The notes under the pieces are model-generated. The model was not told where the DNA came from and did not search any database. It saw nothing but the letters and a program-made list of their open reading frames with translations. A program made the position numbers and the translations under genes. A stretch of 64,000 nt of DNA. Source: Bdellovibrio sp. Lineage in GTDB: Bacteria > Bdellovibrionota > Bdellovibrionia > Bdellovibrionales > Bdellovibrionaceae. Where the stretch lies: positions 24,167-88,166 of the forward strand of contig JANYDD010000051.1 in NCBI GenBank assembly GCA_025359945.1, written 5' to 3'. Of this stretch, positions 1-7,406 are shown piece after piece. Position 1 is the stretch's first letter; each line of letters begins with the position of its first letter.

Positions 1-1
1 G

Positions 2-685
2 TTAGAGGATTTCGACAAAGTCCTAGCTAGAGCCCCAGAATCCGAATTGGCGACAAAGGCTGCACACGAGGCCTCGAAGATTTCATTGTTTGAAACCAAA
101 AATTTTGAAAAAGCGATTGGTTATTTAAAGCACCTGGTACTAAATTCGAAAGACCCATCAGAGAGATTAGAAGCCCAAAGATCCATCGCAAAAATTTATT
201 TTGAACATCTGCAAAATTACCCTAAAGCCATTCAGGAAATGAACCGTGTCCTTCCATTATTGATAGACCCTGACGAAAAAGAAAAAATAAAAAGCAGTTT
301 GGCGCGAAGCTACTACTACCAAAGTAATTTCTCGCAAGCTTTGGCTGAATGTGAAGAATTGATCCAAAAGTCTAAAAACGAATCATTGATATTTGAAATG
401 GTTGTTTTAAAAGGAAATATTTTTTTAGCGCAAAAAAAATTAGAAGAGGCCGCGAAGCTTTTTAAAAGGTTACTGATTAAATATCCAGAAAGATCAGTCA
501 AAGAGAATGTCGCTTTAACTCTAGCCGTAGCTTACGAGGAAATGAAAGATTATACGCAATCCATCGAAGTTCTTGAAACCATCAAAAAACATCACCCCGT
601 ACCAGAATATATTGATATGCGGATCCGCAGACTGACCGAGCGGAAAAAAAACTTACCTGGCGCAAAAGGAAGCTATCGTAAATGA
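2..685 (+). CDS. TPR-repeat protein, 5' end outside the window
   Basis: The reading frame is open to the left edge of the window, so the TTG at 47 is probably internal and the gene is partial. The visible ~228 residues are helical TPR-like pairs of the tol-pal/BamD type, with alternating A/L/Y positions and motifs such as GNIFLAQKKLEEAAKLF. No signal peptide can be judged because the N-terminus is missing. Its stop overlaps the next start (ATGA, 682-685), so it is translationally coupled to the ATP synthase accessory genes. Role unknown; a scaffold or envelope protein is likely for this repeat type. Confidence 0.8.
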   Translation, partial: LEDFDKVLARAPESELATKAAHEASKISLFETKNFEKAIGYLKHLVLNSKDPSERLEAQRSIAKIYFEHLQNYPKAIQEMNRVLPLLIDPDEKEKIKSSLARSYYYQSNFSQALAECEELIQKSKNESLIFEMVVLKGNIFLAQKKLEEAAKLFKRLLIKYPERSVKENVALTLAVAYEEMKDYTQSIEVLETIKKHHPVPEYIDMRIRRLTERKKNLPGAKGSYRK

Positions 686-876
686 AAAATCCTTTTTTAG
701 CTTTTACGGGAATCGGGTTTGAACTGATCGGCTTGATAGTCCTGGGGGTTTGGGGCGGCGGATGGTTAGATCAATTCACCTGGATAAACAAATTGGGCGT
801 TCCGGCGGGCGTGTTGCTTGCCTTGGTGATTTGGTTTGTGCACATTTTTAAACTTTTACAAAAGATCAATAAATGA
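682..876 (+). CDS. atpZ: AtpZ/AtpI-type ATP synthase accessory membrane protein
   Basis: 64-residue protein with two predicted membrane helices (about 8-28 and 37-57) separated by a short loop containing GGGWLDQF. This is the usual small AtpZ layout seen at the head of F-type ATPase operons, where it is linked to Fo assembly or magnesium supply. It sits in an ATGA-overlap chain: its start overlaps the TPR gene and its stop (874-876) overlaps the next start at 873. The family call rests on size, topology and position, since sequence conservation in this family is low. Confidence 0.65.
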   Translation: MKNPFLAFTGIGFELIGLIVLGVWGGGWLDQFTWINKLGVPAGVLLALVIWFVHIFKLLQKINK

Positions 877-1220
877 AGTTGGTTCTAAGGCATCTATTGT
901 GGATGCTGATTTCCACTTTTGCAGTTTACGCCTTGATGGGGCCCCGTCAGGGTTTAAGTTTTGGAATAGGTTACTTTCTACTTTTTGGAAATCTGTCGAT
1001 TTTGACACTGGTGTGGTCGATTGCAATTCGGAAAAATCTGGTTGCTCTCTCGTTTCTAATTATTGTATTTAAATATGCGATCTTGGCAGGTGCGGTTTAC
1101 TGGATCTTGGAATTGCCCGGGATCCAAGTGTTTTGGGTTTTCTTGGGGATTCTCAATTTTGTTCTGGTTACGACCTTTTTAGGAATAGTCCTGGTCAAAA
1201 CTGATTCTGCTGTAGCGTAA
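873..1220 (+). CDS. atpI: AtpI-like ATP synthase assembly protein, C-terminus rewritten by an IS element
   Basis: 115-residue protein with about four hydrophobic helices, placed between atpZ and atpB as expected for AtpI, which helps c-ring assembly. The IS element starts at 1211 inside its last codons. The present frame ends ...KTDSAVA, using two codons from the IS end. Joining the flanks across the element restores ...KTDSAENT with a stop at 2576-2578. The product is therefore changed only in its last three residues and is probably still functional. The larger effect may be on transcription from atpI into atpB. Confidence 0.7.
   Translation: MKLVLRHLLWMLISTFAVYALMGPRQGLSFGIGYFLLFGNLSILTLVWSIAIRKNLVALSFLIIVFKYAILAGAVYWILELPGIQVFWVFLGILNFVLVTTFLGIVLVKTDSAVA
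1203..1210. repeat. Left 8-bp target-site duplication of the IS element
   Basis: GATTCTGC directly before the left inverted repeat; the identical copy lies at 2558-2565 after the right end. Confidence 0.85.
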
Positions 1221-2557
1221 GAAAAACCGTGTCCAAGCAGTTGCGTCAGAGTGACGCACGAAAGGACATGAGCTATGCAATTGAGCATGGGAATTATCAA
1301 AGTCGAGATCAAAATACCTGAGCTGGTGAGAGCGATCGAATCGTTCAAAGAAAATAGATTGGCGGCGCTGGAGCACCTCACGGTCGAAGTAAAAAGCAGT
1401 GTGAGCCAAATGTTCAACCAGCTTTTGCAGACAGAGATGTCCGTGTTTCTTGGTCAGCCTGATCAGAGCGACAATAAACGAAATGGTTATGAAGAGCGAG
1501 AGTATGCGCTGAAAGGTGTTGGTTGCGTTCGCATTAGGATGCCCGTGGATCGCAAGCGAGATTTTAAAAGTGTGGTCATTCCATCGAGAGAGCAAATTGA
1601 TCCACGATTGAAGGAAGATCTTGCGGTACTTCATTTGGCCGGAATCTCGAACCGAGTATTGGCGATGATCTCAAAGCGTGTTTTAGGTGTGGAGGTCTCA
1701 ACGGACACGGTGACGAAATCACTTACTAGCGTTGAAGACAAGGCGCTGGCGTGGCTTGAGCGTCCGCTGGAAAAGAAATACTGGGCGCTATTTATCGACG
1801 GCACCAACTTCAAAATGCAACGGCGAAGTAGCACCGAGAAAGAGCCAGCCCTGGTTGTTCTGGGCATCGACAGCAGTAATTGCATGAGTATATTGGCTAT
1901 GCAGCCGGGCCATAAAGACAGTGCTGAATGTTGGACCGAGGTTTTTAAAGATCTTGTGGTGCGGGGATTGAATCCGCAGTCGGTGCAAATCGGAATCATG
2001 GATGGCTTGCCAGGTCTTGAAACCGCGTTCCGAGAAAGTTTTGTGAATGCAAAAACCGCGAGATGTTGGGTGCACAGCCTTCGCAATGCGATGGCGAAAA
2101 CGCCAGAACGGCTTCGTCTAGCGTTTAAAAAACTGTCCCATCAAGTCATGTATGCCAAGAGTGAAAATGATGCCAGAGAGGCTTTTAAGGGTTTAAAGTC
2201 AGCCATGGGCAGCGATGCCGACCGAGCTGTTCGTTGTCTTGAGAAAGATCTTGAATCGTTACTCGTTCATTACTCTTTTGATCAGAAATTTTGGCGAACT
2301 CTCAGAACTACGAATCCAATCGAGAGGGTCAACAAAGAGCTCAAGCGCAGAACCAAGTCCATGGAGACCGTCGGCGAGAGAACTTTGAATGTCGTCTTGG
2401 CGTTCGTTGCAATGAGGCTTGAATATCACTGGCAGCGGGTTCCAGTTGACAGCGCTCATCTTGAAAAGTTAGGAAGCAGAAAGAAAAATCAGATCGAGGC
2501 CGTTGTCGCCGATCTGTTGCATTAAAATCAACCAGACACGGGAAATCTTACGCTACC
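1211..2557 (+). mobile_element. Complete IS256-family insertion sequence
   Basis: 1347 bp element with 23-bp terminal inverted repeats at 1211-1233 and 2535-2557. They share the outer core GTAGCGTAAGA and the inner CCGTGTC, with 18 of 23 positions matching. It is flanked by a perfect 8-bp direct repeat, GATTCTGC, at 1203-1210 and 2558-2565, the target duplication size known for IS256-type elements. One intact transposase gene fills it. Intact ends and an unmutated duplication suggest a recent insertion. Confidence 0.92.
1275..2525 (+). CDS. IS256-family transposase (mutator type, DDE)
   Basis: 416-residue transposase that fits the mutator/IS256 family in length and layout. The presumed catalytic acids are D175 in LFIDGTNF, D243 in IMDGLPGLE and E350 in TTNPIERVNKELKRR, the last being the hallmark of the family's C-terminal block. 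The start at 1275 is preceded by AAAGGA at 1261-1266; another ATG at 1268 is in a different frame. No frameshift or premature stop is visible, so the enzyme could be active. The long frames on the opposite strand are shadows of this gene. Confidence 0.93.
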   Translation: MQLSMGIIKVEIKIPELVRAIESFKENRLAALEHLTVEVKSSVSQMFNQLLQTEMSVFLGQPDQSDNKRNGYEEREYALKGVGCVRIRMPVDRKRDFKSVVIPSREQIDPRLKEDLAVLHLAGISNRVLAMISKRVLGVEVSTDTVTKSLTSVEDKALAWLERPLEKKYWALFIDGTNFKMQRRSSTEKEPALVVLGIDSSNCMSILAMQPGHKDSAECWTEVFKDLVVRGLNPQSVQIGIMDGLPGLETAFRESFVNAKTARCWVHSLRNAMAKTPERLRLAFKKLSHQVMYAKSENDAREAFKGLKSAMGSDADRAVRCLEKDLESLLVHYSFDQKFWRTLRTTNPIERVNKELKRRTKSMETVGERTLNVVLAFVAMRLEYHWQRVPVDSAHLEKLGSRKKNQIEAVVADLLH

Positions 2558-2565
2558 GATTCTGC
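2558..2565. repeat. Right 8-bp target-site duplication of the IS element
   Basis: GATTCTGC directly after the right inverted repeat, identical to 1203-1210. Removing 1211-2565 restores an uninterrupted atpI tail. Confidence 0.85.
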
Positions 2566-2611
2566 TGAAAACACCTGAAGCGGTTTTTTTTAAAAGTTTA
2601 GGAAATTTTTT

Positions 2612-3322
2612 ATGTCATTTTCACTGACCAGTTTAATCCCCGGCGTCGGCCCAGAAAACGCTCATATTGCAACTGCGGGTATTGTAACTGCTGCAGTATT
2701 GGGAATGGGCCTTCTGGCAAAAAAATCCCTAGCAACGGGTCCTGACACGGCTGAAACACCTGCAGGGTCTTTTGGTTTAAAGGCAATTTTCGAATTTCTG
2801 ACCGAATTCGTTCAGGGTTTGGTTGACATGGTTATCGGAAAACACGGAAGAAAATATATTCCGATGTTTGCCGCGATTTTTACTTATATTTGGGCCAATA
2901 ATTTAGTGGGAATTATCCCTGGAATGACACCGGCAACAGAAAATATCAATACCAGCTTGGCCATGGGTATTTTTATGTTTTTGATTTACAATTATTACGG
3001 ATTTCAAGAGCACGGTTTTAAATATTTGCAGCATTTCGTGGGACCAAGTCTTGGAAACTTGGTCTTGGCAATTTTGATCACGCCGATTATCGCTGTTGTC
3101 GAGATTATTTCAAACATGATGAGACCAATTACTTTGGGCTTGCGTCTTTCGAACGTCATGAAGGGCGATCACACTGTTGTTGGAGTTTTCACGGACCTAG
3201 CGCCGCTGATTGTGCCGATCCCTTTTTATGTGATGGGACTTTTAGTTTGTTTTTTACAGGCGATGGTTTTTACTTTGCTTTCGATGGTTTACATTTCTTT
3301 AGCAACCGCGCATGATCACTAA
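2612..3322 (+). CDS. atpB: F-type ATP synthase subunit a
   Basis: 236-residue membrane protein with five to six helices, forming the stator half-channels of Fo for ion movement across the inner membrane. The essential arginine is R178 in the motif PITLGLRLSNVMKGDH, and the C-terminal helix carries the conserved glutamine in FLQAMVF. The start follows TTTAGGAAATTTTTT, a modest Shine-Dalgarno. It now lies just downstream of the IS element, which separates it from atpI. Genes for b, delta and F1 subunits are not in the window, so the ATP synthase genes are split as in many Bdellovibrionota. Confidence 0.96.
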   Translation: MSFSLTSLIPGVGPENAHIATAGIVTAAVLGMGLLAKKSLATGPDTAETPAGSFGLKAIFEFLTEFVQGLVDMVIGKHGRKYIPMFAAIFTYIWANNLVGIIPGMTPATENINTSLAMGIFMFLIYNYYGFQEHGFKYLQHFVGPSLGNLVLAILITPIIAVVEIISNMMRPITLGLRLSNVMKGDHTVVGVFTDLAPLIVPIPFYVMGLLVCFLQAMVFTLLSMVYISLATAHDH

Positions 3323-3392
3323 AAATTTTGTCAAAATAGTAATAAGTCTGTAAGTCTTATTCCGAATGAAACTGAATAAAAAGGAGTTCACA

Positions 3393-3740
3393 GTGAAAAA
3401 AACAGGTTCTAAATTATATCCGATGGCTTTGGCTGCATCTGCCGCCTTGAGTACTTTAATGGTTTGTGCTTCTGCCGTTGCTGAAGAAACCGCGGCTACC
3501 GCTGGAATGGGACACGACAGGGGTTTAATAGCTATCGGTGCTGGTTTAGCAATTGGTCTGGCCGTTATCGGTGGAACTCTTGGTCAATCTAAAGCCGCGG
3601 CTGCCGCACTTGATGGAATCGCACGAAATCCATCAGCTCAGCCTAAAATTCAAACTGCGATGATTCTTGGTCTTGCGCTGATTGAGTCTTTGGTTGTACT
3701 TGCTTTCTTGATCGCATTTCCGCTTCAAGGAAAAATCTAA
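3393..3740 (+). CDS. atpE: F-type ATP synthase subunit c with N-terminal signal peptide
   Basis: The start is taken as GTG 3393 because AAGGAG lies at 3381-3386; an in-frame ATG at 3366 has no such site. The 115-residue product has a clear signal-peptide-like leader (KK..., hydrophobic core, ASAVA then EE at about 30), so the mature subunit is near the usual 80 residues. Two hairpin helices follow, with the polar loop ARNPSAQ and the ion-binding acid E98 in ALIESLVV. Q65 of the first helix and S99 occupy positions used for Na+ in sodium ATPases, but the threonine and tyrosine ligands are leucines. Confidence 0.93.
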   Translation: MKKTGSKLYPMALAASAALSTLMVCASAVAEETAATAGMGHDRGLIAIGAGLAIGLAVIGGTLGQSKAAAAALDGIARNPSAQPKIQTAMILGLALIESLVVLAFLIAFPLQGKI

Positions 3741-3786
3741 GCACTTTCGAATTTCAGAATAAATTAGAAAATTCAATTCGTAAATC

Positions 3787-3816
3787 AGCCGGCTTAACTT
3801 GCCGGCTTCTTTGTTT
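3787..3816 (+). terminator. Rho-independent terminator after atpE
   Basis: Perfect 7-bp stem AGCCGGC (3787-3793) / GCCGGCT (3801-3807) with loop TTAACTT, followed by TCTTTGTTT. It lies about 45 bp after the atpE stop and probably ends the atp transcript. Confidence 0.8.
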
Positions 3817-3868
3817 AAGATCGGGTGAATTAAACTCCGACCAAAGACTCTCTCCATGTAAGAATGCC

Positions 3869-3947
3869 TAAAATCTAGGCCTTCAAATGCGAGTTCCGCG
3901 AGGCGTACTTCCGATGACTGTTCGAGTATTTGAAGGCCTAGATTTTA
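3869..3947. repeat. 20-bp perfect inverted repeat with 39-nt loop
   Basis: TAAAATCTAGGCCTTCAAAT at 3869-3888 is the exact reverse complement of 3928-3947. The 39-nt spacer is GC-richer than its surroundings. It sits between convergent atpE and the carbonic anhydrase gene, so it may act as a terminator for the minus-strand gene. The long stem and large loop are atypical for a terminator and also fit an intergenic repeat element. Confidence 0.7.
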
Positions 3948-3977
3948 AGCTTTCCCTTTTAAGGAACGAACGGGCTG

Positions 3978-4706
3978 TTAGTACCCAACGCTAGAAAGAC
4001 CGCGGTTGCCGGTGTAGAACTCTACTTTTCCGGTGGCAATGTCGTACATAGCGCCGATGACTTGGACTTTTCCGTCTTTAACTAGCCCTGCGATAATTGG
4101 GCTTTGGGCTTCGATAGCTGCTACTTGGGCTAGAACATTTTCTCTTGAAACTTGATCTATGTGGGATTCGTTTTTCGGGTCAAACCCTGCGCTCTTTTCT
4201 TTTTTTATTTTATCTACTGAAGGGTTTATTTTTGTCAGCAGCTGAGTCAAACTTCCAAGTTTTACGTCTTGGCAGGCGCCGGCCACTGCTCCGCACGAAG
4301 TGTGACCGAGAACCAAAACTAGTTTAGAACCTTTAACTTGAGTGGCGAACTCTAAGCTTCCTAAAATATCTGGGTTGATCACGTTGCCGGCGACTCGGGC
4401 TACGAAAATATCTCCAAGTCCTTGATCAAAAACCAGCTCAGGGGGCACTCGTGAATCTAAGCATGAAACAATTGCCGCGTAAGGGTGCTGTCCATGGGCG
4501 CCTTCTTTCACTTGCTCGATGAAATTTTGTTTTAGCATTTTTCGGCTGGTGAAACGGACATTTCCCTTTCTTAATTCCTCGATCGCAATTTGCGGCGTGG
4601 TGATTTTACTTTCATCTACTTTTTCAAAACGTGAGTTGGAGCTTTCCGAGGCCTGATGGGTCTTGGCCTGAACCAGCGCACTTGCAAAAACAAATGCAGA
4701 AATCAA
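3978..4706 (-). CDS. Beta-carbonic anhydrase, exported; true start blocked by an amber codon
   Basis: Beta-class carbonic anhydrase (CO2 + H2O to bicarbonate). The zinc ligands are in SCLDSRVPPE (Cys, with the Asp-Arg dyad) and GHTSCGAV (His and Cys). 4706 is a TTG in mid signal peptide. A better start, ATG 4754 with AAGGAG before it, is in the same frame, and the peptide from there to residue ~30 makes a good signal sequence. However, its fourth codon (4743-4745) is TAG. The gene is therefore either a nonsense mutant, expressed weakly by re-initiation at TTG 4706, or carries a sequence error. Downstream codons are intact. Confidence 0.85.
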   Translation of the reverse strand: MISAFVFASALVQAKTHQASESSNSRFEKVDESKITTPQIAIEELRKGNVRFTSRKMLKQNFIEQVKEGAHGQHPYAAIVSCLDSRVPPELVFDQGLGDIFVARVAGNVINPDILGSLEFATQVKGSKLVLVLGHTSCGAVAGACQDVKLGSLTQLLTKINPSVDKIKKEKSAGFDPKNESHIDQVSRENVLAQVAAIEAQSPIIAGLVKDGKVQVIGAMYDIATGKVEFYTGNRGLSSVGY

Positions 4707-4754
4707 GCTGACAGAACTGAAGGCGAATTTAAAATAATTTTTCTATTGTTTCAT

Positions 4755-5070
4755 TTTGTACTCCTTAAAAAAATTATTTGAATCTAAAAATTTATTTTTT
4801 GCAAAGCTCTGACATTTGCGCAATAGGATTGGCAAAAAATAACAGATTTAAATTTAACTGAGAAAACATCCTTTGAGAAAAGCCTTTTTTTGCACTCGAC
4901 GCAAACTGGACTTTTTCTCAATTTCAGCGTTTCGGTTTTTGCTTGGAAGCCTTACCCGGTGATCTATTCAAAAAAAGCGACTTACAAGACAGTCTGGACC
5001 TAGCCGAGCGAGTGTGAACTTTATTTTACATGTGTAACCCTTGCCTAGAAGAATTTCCGGCACCGCAAAG
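4755..5070. other. Intergenic region, carbonic anhydrase to phosphohexomutase
   Basis: About 316 bp between a minus-strand start (ATG 4754) and a minus-strand stop (5071). It holds the AAGGAG ribosome site (about 4759-4764) for the carbonic anhydrase gene and presumably its promoter and the end of the upstream operon. No convincing hairpin terminator or open frame was seen. Confidence 0.5.
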
Positions 5071-6438
5071 CTATAAAAGTGGGTTTACCACTTCATTAAT
5101 CTCGGACTCGATTTTATTAAGTCCTTCTTGCGTATCAGATTCAAATCTTAAAACCAAAACTGGTTGTGTGTTCGAAGCGCGCGCTAAGGCCCATCCGTTT
5201 TTAAAACTAATTCGGACGCCGTCGATCAAATTCGTTTTGTAGCTGGCAGATGCAAGATGATATTTTTGTTTCAATCGATCGACGATGCTTTGCTTTTTTT
5301 CTTCAGTTGTATCGATGCGAATTTCTGGCGTGTTATAGGATTTTGGAAGGCCTTCCAAAAGTTCGGGGATGGTTTTTCCTGTTTGAGATAGAATTTCGCA
5401 AAGTCTTAAGGCCGCGTAAAGAGCGTCATCGAAGCCGTAATTTCTATCCGCAAAAAAGATATGTCCGCTCATTTCGCCACCGAAGGGCGCTTTTTCAACT
5501 TTAATTTTTTCTTTGATAAGTGAGTGCCCTGTTTTCCACATTATAGGCTGTCCACCACGCTCTAGGATATCCTGGAACAAACGATCAGAACATTTCACGT
5601 CGCCGATAATTTTTGCACCAGGAGTTGTTTTTAAAATCGCTCTAGAAAAAATGACCATAAGTTCATCGCCGTAGATCATTTCACCTGTGTGATCAATCAC
5701 GCCGATTCGATCTGCGTCGCCGTCGAAACCAATTCCCACAACCGCTTTGCTTTTTAGAACAGCTTCCTTTAGCGCCACTAAATTTTTTTCAACCGTTGGA
5801 TCAGGATGATGATTTGGAAAAGTACCGTCAGGTTTTAAAAATAAAATTTCAGGGTTAAGTCCCACCTGTGCGAAAAGCTCTTTGACAATACATCCGGCGG
5901 CGCCGTTTCCACAGTCCAGAACAAACGGAAAACTTTTTAATGTTCCAAACTCTTTTTTATATCGGGACAAATAACTTGGAAAAATCGAGTGAAAGGTTTC
6001 TTTTCCCTGACCTTCTGCAAACACGCCTCGATCCATAATTTTTCTTAGAGCCTGAATTTCTTCACCAAAGATAGTTTGCTTTCCTAAACAAATTTTAAAA
6101 CCATTGAACTCTGGAGGGTTGTGACTTCCGGTAATCATAATTGCGCCCGAAACATCCAAATCAAAAGTGGAATAGTATGTCATCGGCGAGGTCACTAATC
6201 CTAAAAAAATCACGTCAGCACCACCATCCATTAGTCCTTGCGCCAATGATTTTTTTATTTGAGGGCAAGACAGTCTAGCATCGTGACCGACACTGACTTT
6301 AAAAGGCGGCTGGGCATATTTTTCAATTAAATATTGAACGTAAGTTCTTCCCAGCTGGTAGGCGAAATCCACGTCGAAGTCTTGTTCGAAAACACCACGA
6401 ATATCGTATTCACGAAAAACCACAGGATTTAATTTCAT
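5071..6438 (-). CDS. Phosphomannomutase/phosphoglucomutase
   Basis: 455-residue alpha-D-phosphohexomutase of the AlgC/ManB type, interconverting hexose 1- and 6-phosphates for surface polysaccharide precursors. The four family sites are in order: phosphoserine loop TGSHNPP (Ser105), metal loop GFDGDADR, sugar-binding GGEMSGH, and phosphate-binding RASNTQPV near the C-terminus. Its start overlaps the pdxA stop by 4 nt, so it is the last gene of the long minus-strand operon. Whether mannose or glucose phosphate is preferred cannot be told from sequence. Confidence 0.93.
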   Translation of the reverse strand: MKLNPVVFREYDIRGVFEQDFDVDFAYQLGRTYVQYLIEKYAQPPFKVSVGHDARLSCPQIKKSLAQGLMDGGADVIFLGLVTSPMTYYSTFDLDVSGAIMITGSHNPPEFNGFKICLGKQTIFGEEIQALRKIMDRGVFAEGQGKETFHSIFPSYLSRYKKEFGTLKSFPFVLDCGNGAAGCIVKELFAQVGLNPEILFLKPDGTFPNHHPDPTVEKNLVALKEAVLKSKAVVGIGFDGDADRIGVIDHTGEMIYGDELMVIFSRAILKTTPGAKIIGDVKCSDRLFQDILERGGQPIMWKTGHSLIKEKIKVEKAPFGGEMSGHIFFADRNYGFDDALYAALRLCEILSQTGKTIPELLEGLPKSYNTPEIRIDTTEEKKQSIVDRLKQKYHLASASYKTNLIDGVRISFKNGWALARASNTQPVLVLRFESDTQEGLNKIESEINEVVNPLL

Positions 6439-7397
6439 TTTTGTACCTCATTTATGGCCCATCGGACCGATTCAATCATCGAGTTGGCGCTTGCTTTATT
6501 TTTTCCAAACAAATTTTTCGCAGTTCCATGATCCACCGAAACCCTTTTTAAGGGCAACCCCAGCGTTACATGAATCCCAGATTTGTGGCCGTGGACTGTC
6601 TTAAATGGAATTAGTCCCTGGTCGTGATAAAGAGCCATATAGCCGGAATATCTCGCCCAGTTTTCTTTCTGAAAGGCCGAGTCCGCCGGCAGCGGACCCT
6701 CGATCAAATGCCCTTCAGTTTTTTTTGTTTGTACGAATTCATTCAACCATTCAACTTCTTCGTGTCCAATAATTCCTAAATCACCAGCGTGAGGATTTAG
6801 TCCTAAAATTGCCATGGGTCGCTTAGCTTTTTTAGACCCACGTGAGCTAGCAAAAAGACTAACAGCCTGGTGAAAACAATTTTCTAATAAATTAGGGTTC
6901 AGAGTTTTCGCAACCGCAGAAACGGGTATGTGCCCGGTGGCTAAAACAACGTTAAAATGGTCTCCAAGAAAACCCATAAAGGCGTCTTTAGATTGGCAGA
7001 CGCGGGTCAGAATTCCGGTATGCCCAATTTCACTAAACCCAGCCTGCCGAATGCATTCTTTGGAAAGAGGTGCAGTGACCAAAACATCTGCGGTTTTTGT
7101 TAGGCACGCTGTAGCCGCGGTTTCCACCCAAAGCGCTGGCGATACCCGAGACGAAATCAGCATCAATTTCTTCGAGTCTAATTTTTTTTGGGATGAGGCC
7201 TCGGCCCAAGATAAAAATGTTTCCACTTTAAATCGTCGTTTAAGTGATCGCAAAAGAGGATCCGAAATATGCGGTGCACAAAAAACATAAAACTGAATAT
7301 TTTTCTGAGCCCCAATGCGAACCAGGGCTTTGACGGTGACTTCAAAACCGATTCCGTCGGGATCACCTGTAGTAATTAAGATTCGCTTAAAAGACAT
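6435..7397 (-). CDS. pdxA: 4-hydroxythreonine-4-phosphate dehydrogenase (vitamin B6 synthesis)
   Basis: 320-residue PdxA, which oxidises 4-phosphohydroxy-L-threonine in the DXP-dependent pyridoxal phosphate pathway. It shows the N-terminal TTGDPDGIG motif, the substrate/metal histidines in LGDHFNVVLATGHIP and YHDQGLIPFK, and GTAKNLFGKNKA near the end. It lies 9 bp downstream of a surA-like gene; a surA-pdxA linkage is also known from Enterobacteria. It overlaps the phosphohexomutase start by 4 nt. Confidence 0.95.
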   Translation of the reverse strand: MSFKRILITTGDPDGIGFEVTVKALVRIGAQKNIQFYVFCAPHISDPLLRSLKRRFKVETFLSWAEASSQKKLDSKKLMLISSRVSPALWVETAATACLTKTADVLVTAPLSKECIRQAGFSEIGHTGILTRVCQSKDAFMGFLGDHFNVVLATGHIPVSAVAKTLNPNLLENCFHQAVSLFASSRGSKKAKRPMAILGLNPHAGDLGIIGHEEVEWLNEFVQTKKTEGHLIEGPLPADSAFQKENWARYSGYMALYHDQGLIPFKTVHGHKSGIHVTLGLPLKRVSVDHGTAKNLFGKNKASANSMIESVRWAINEVQK

Positions 7398-7406
7398 AGC
7401 TAAAAT

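Noticed and set aside
1631..2086. Long open frames on the minus strand across the transposase gene
   Set aside because: They lie wholly within a well-supported transposase, have no ribosome sites and give no recognisable protein.
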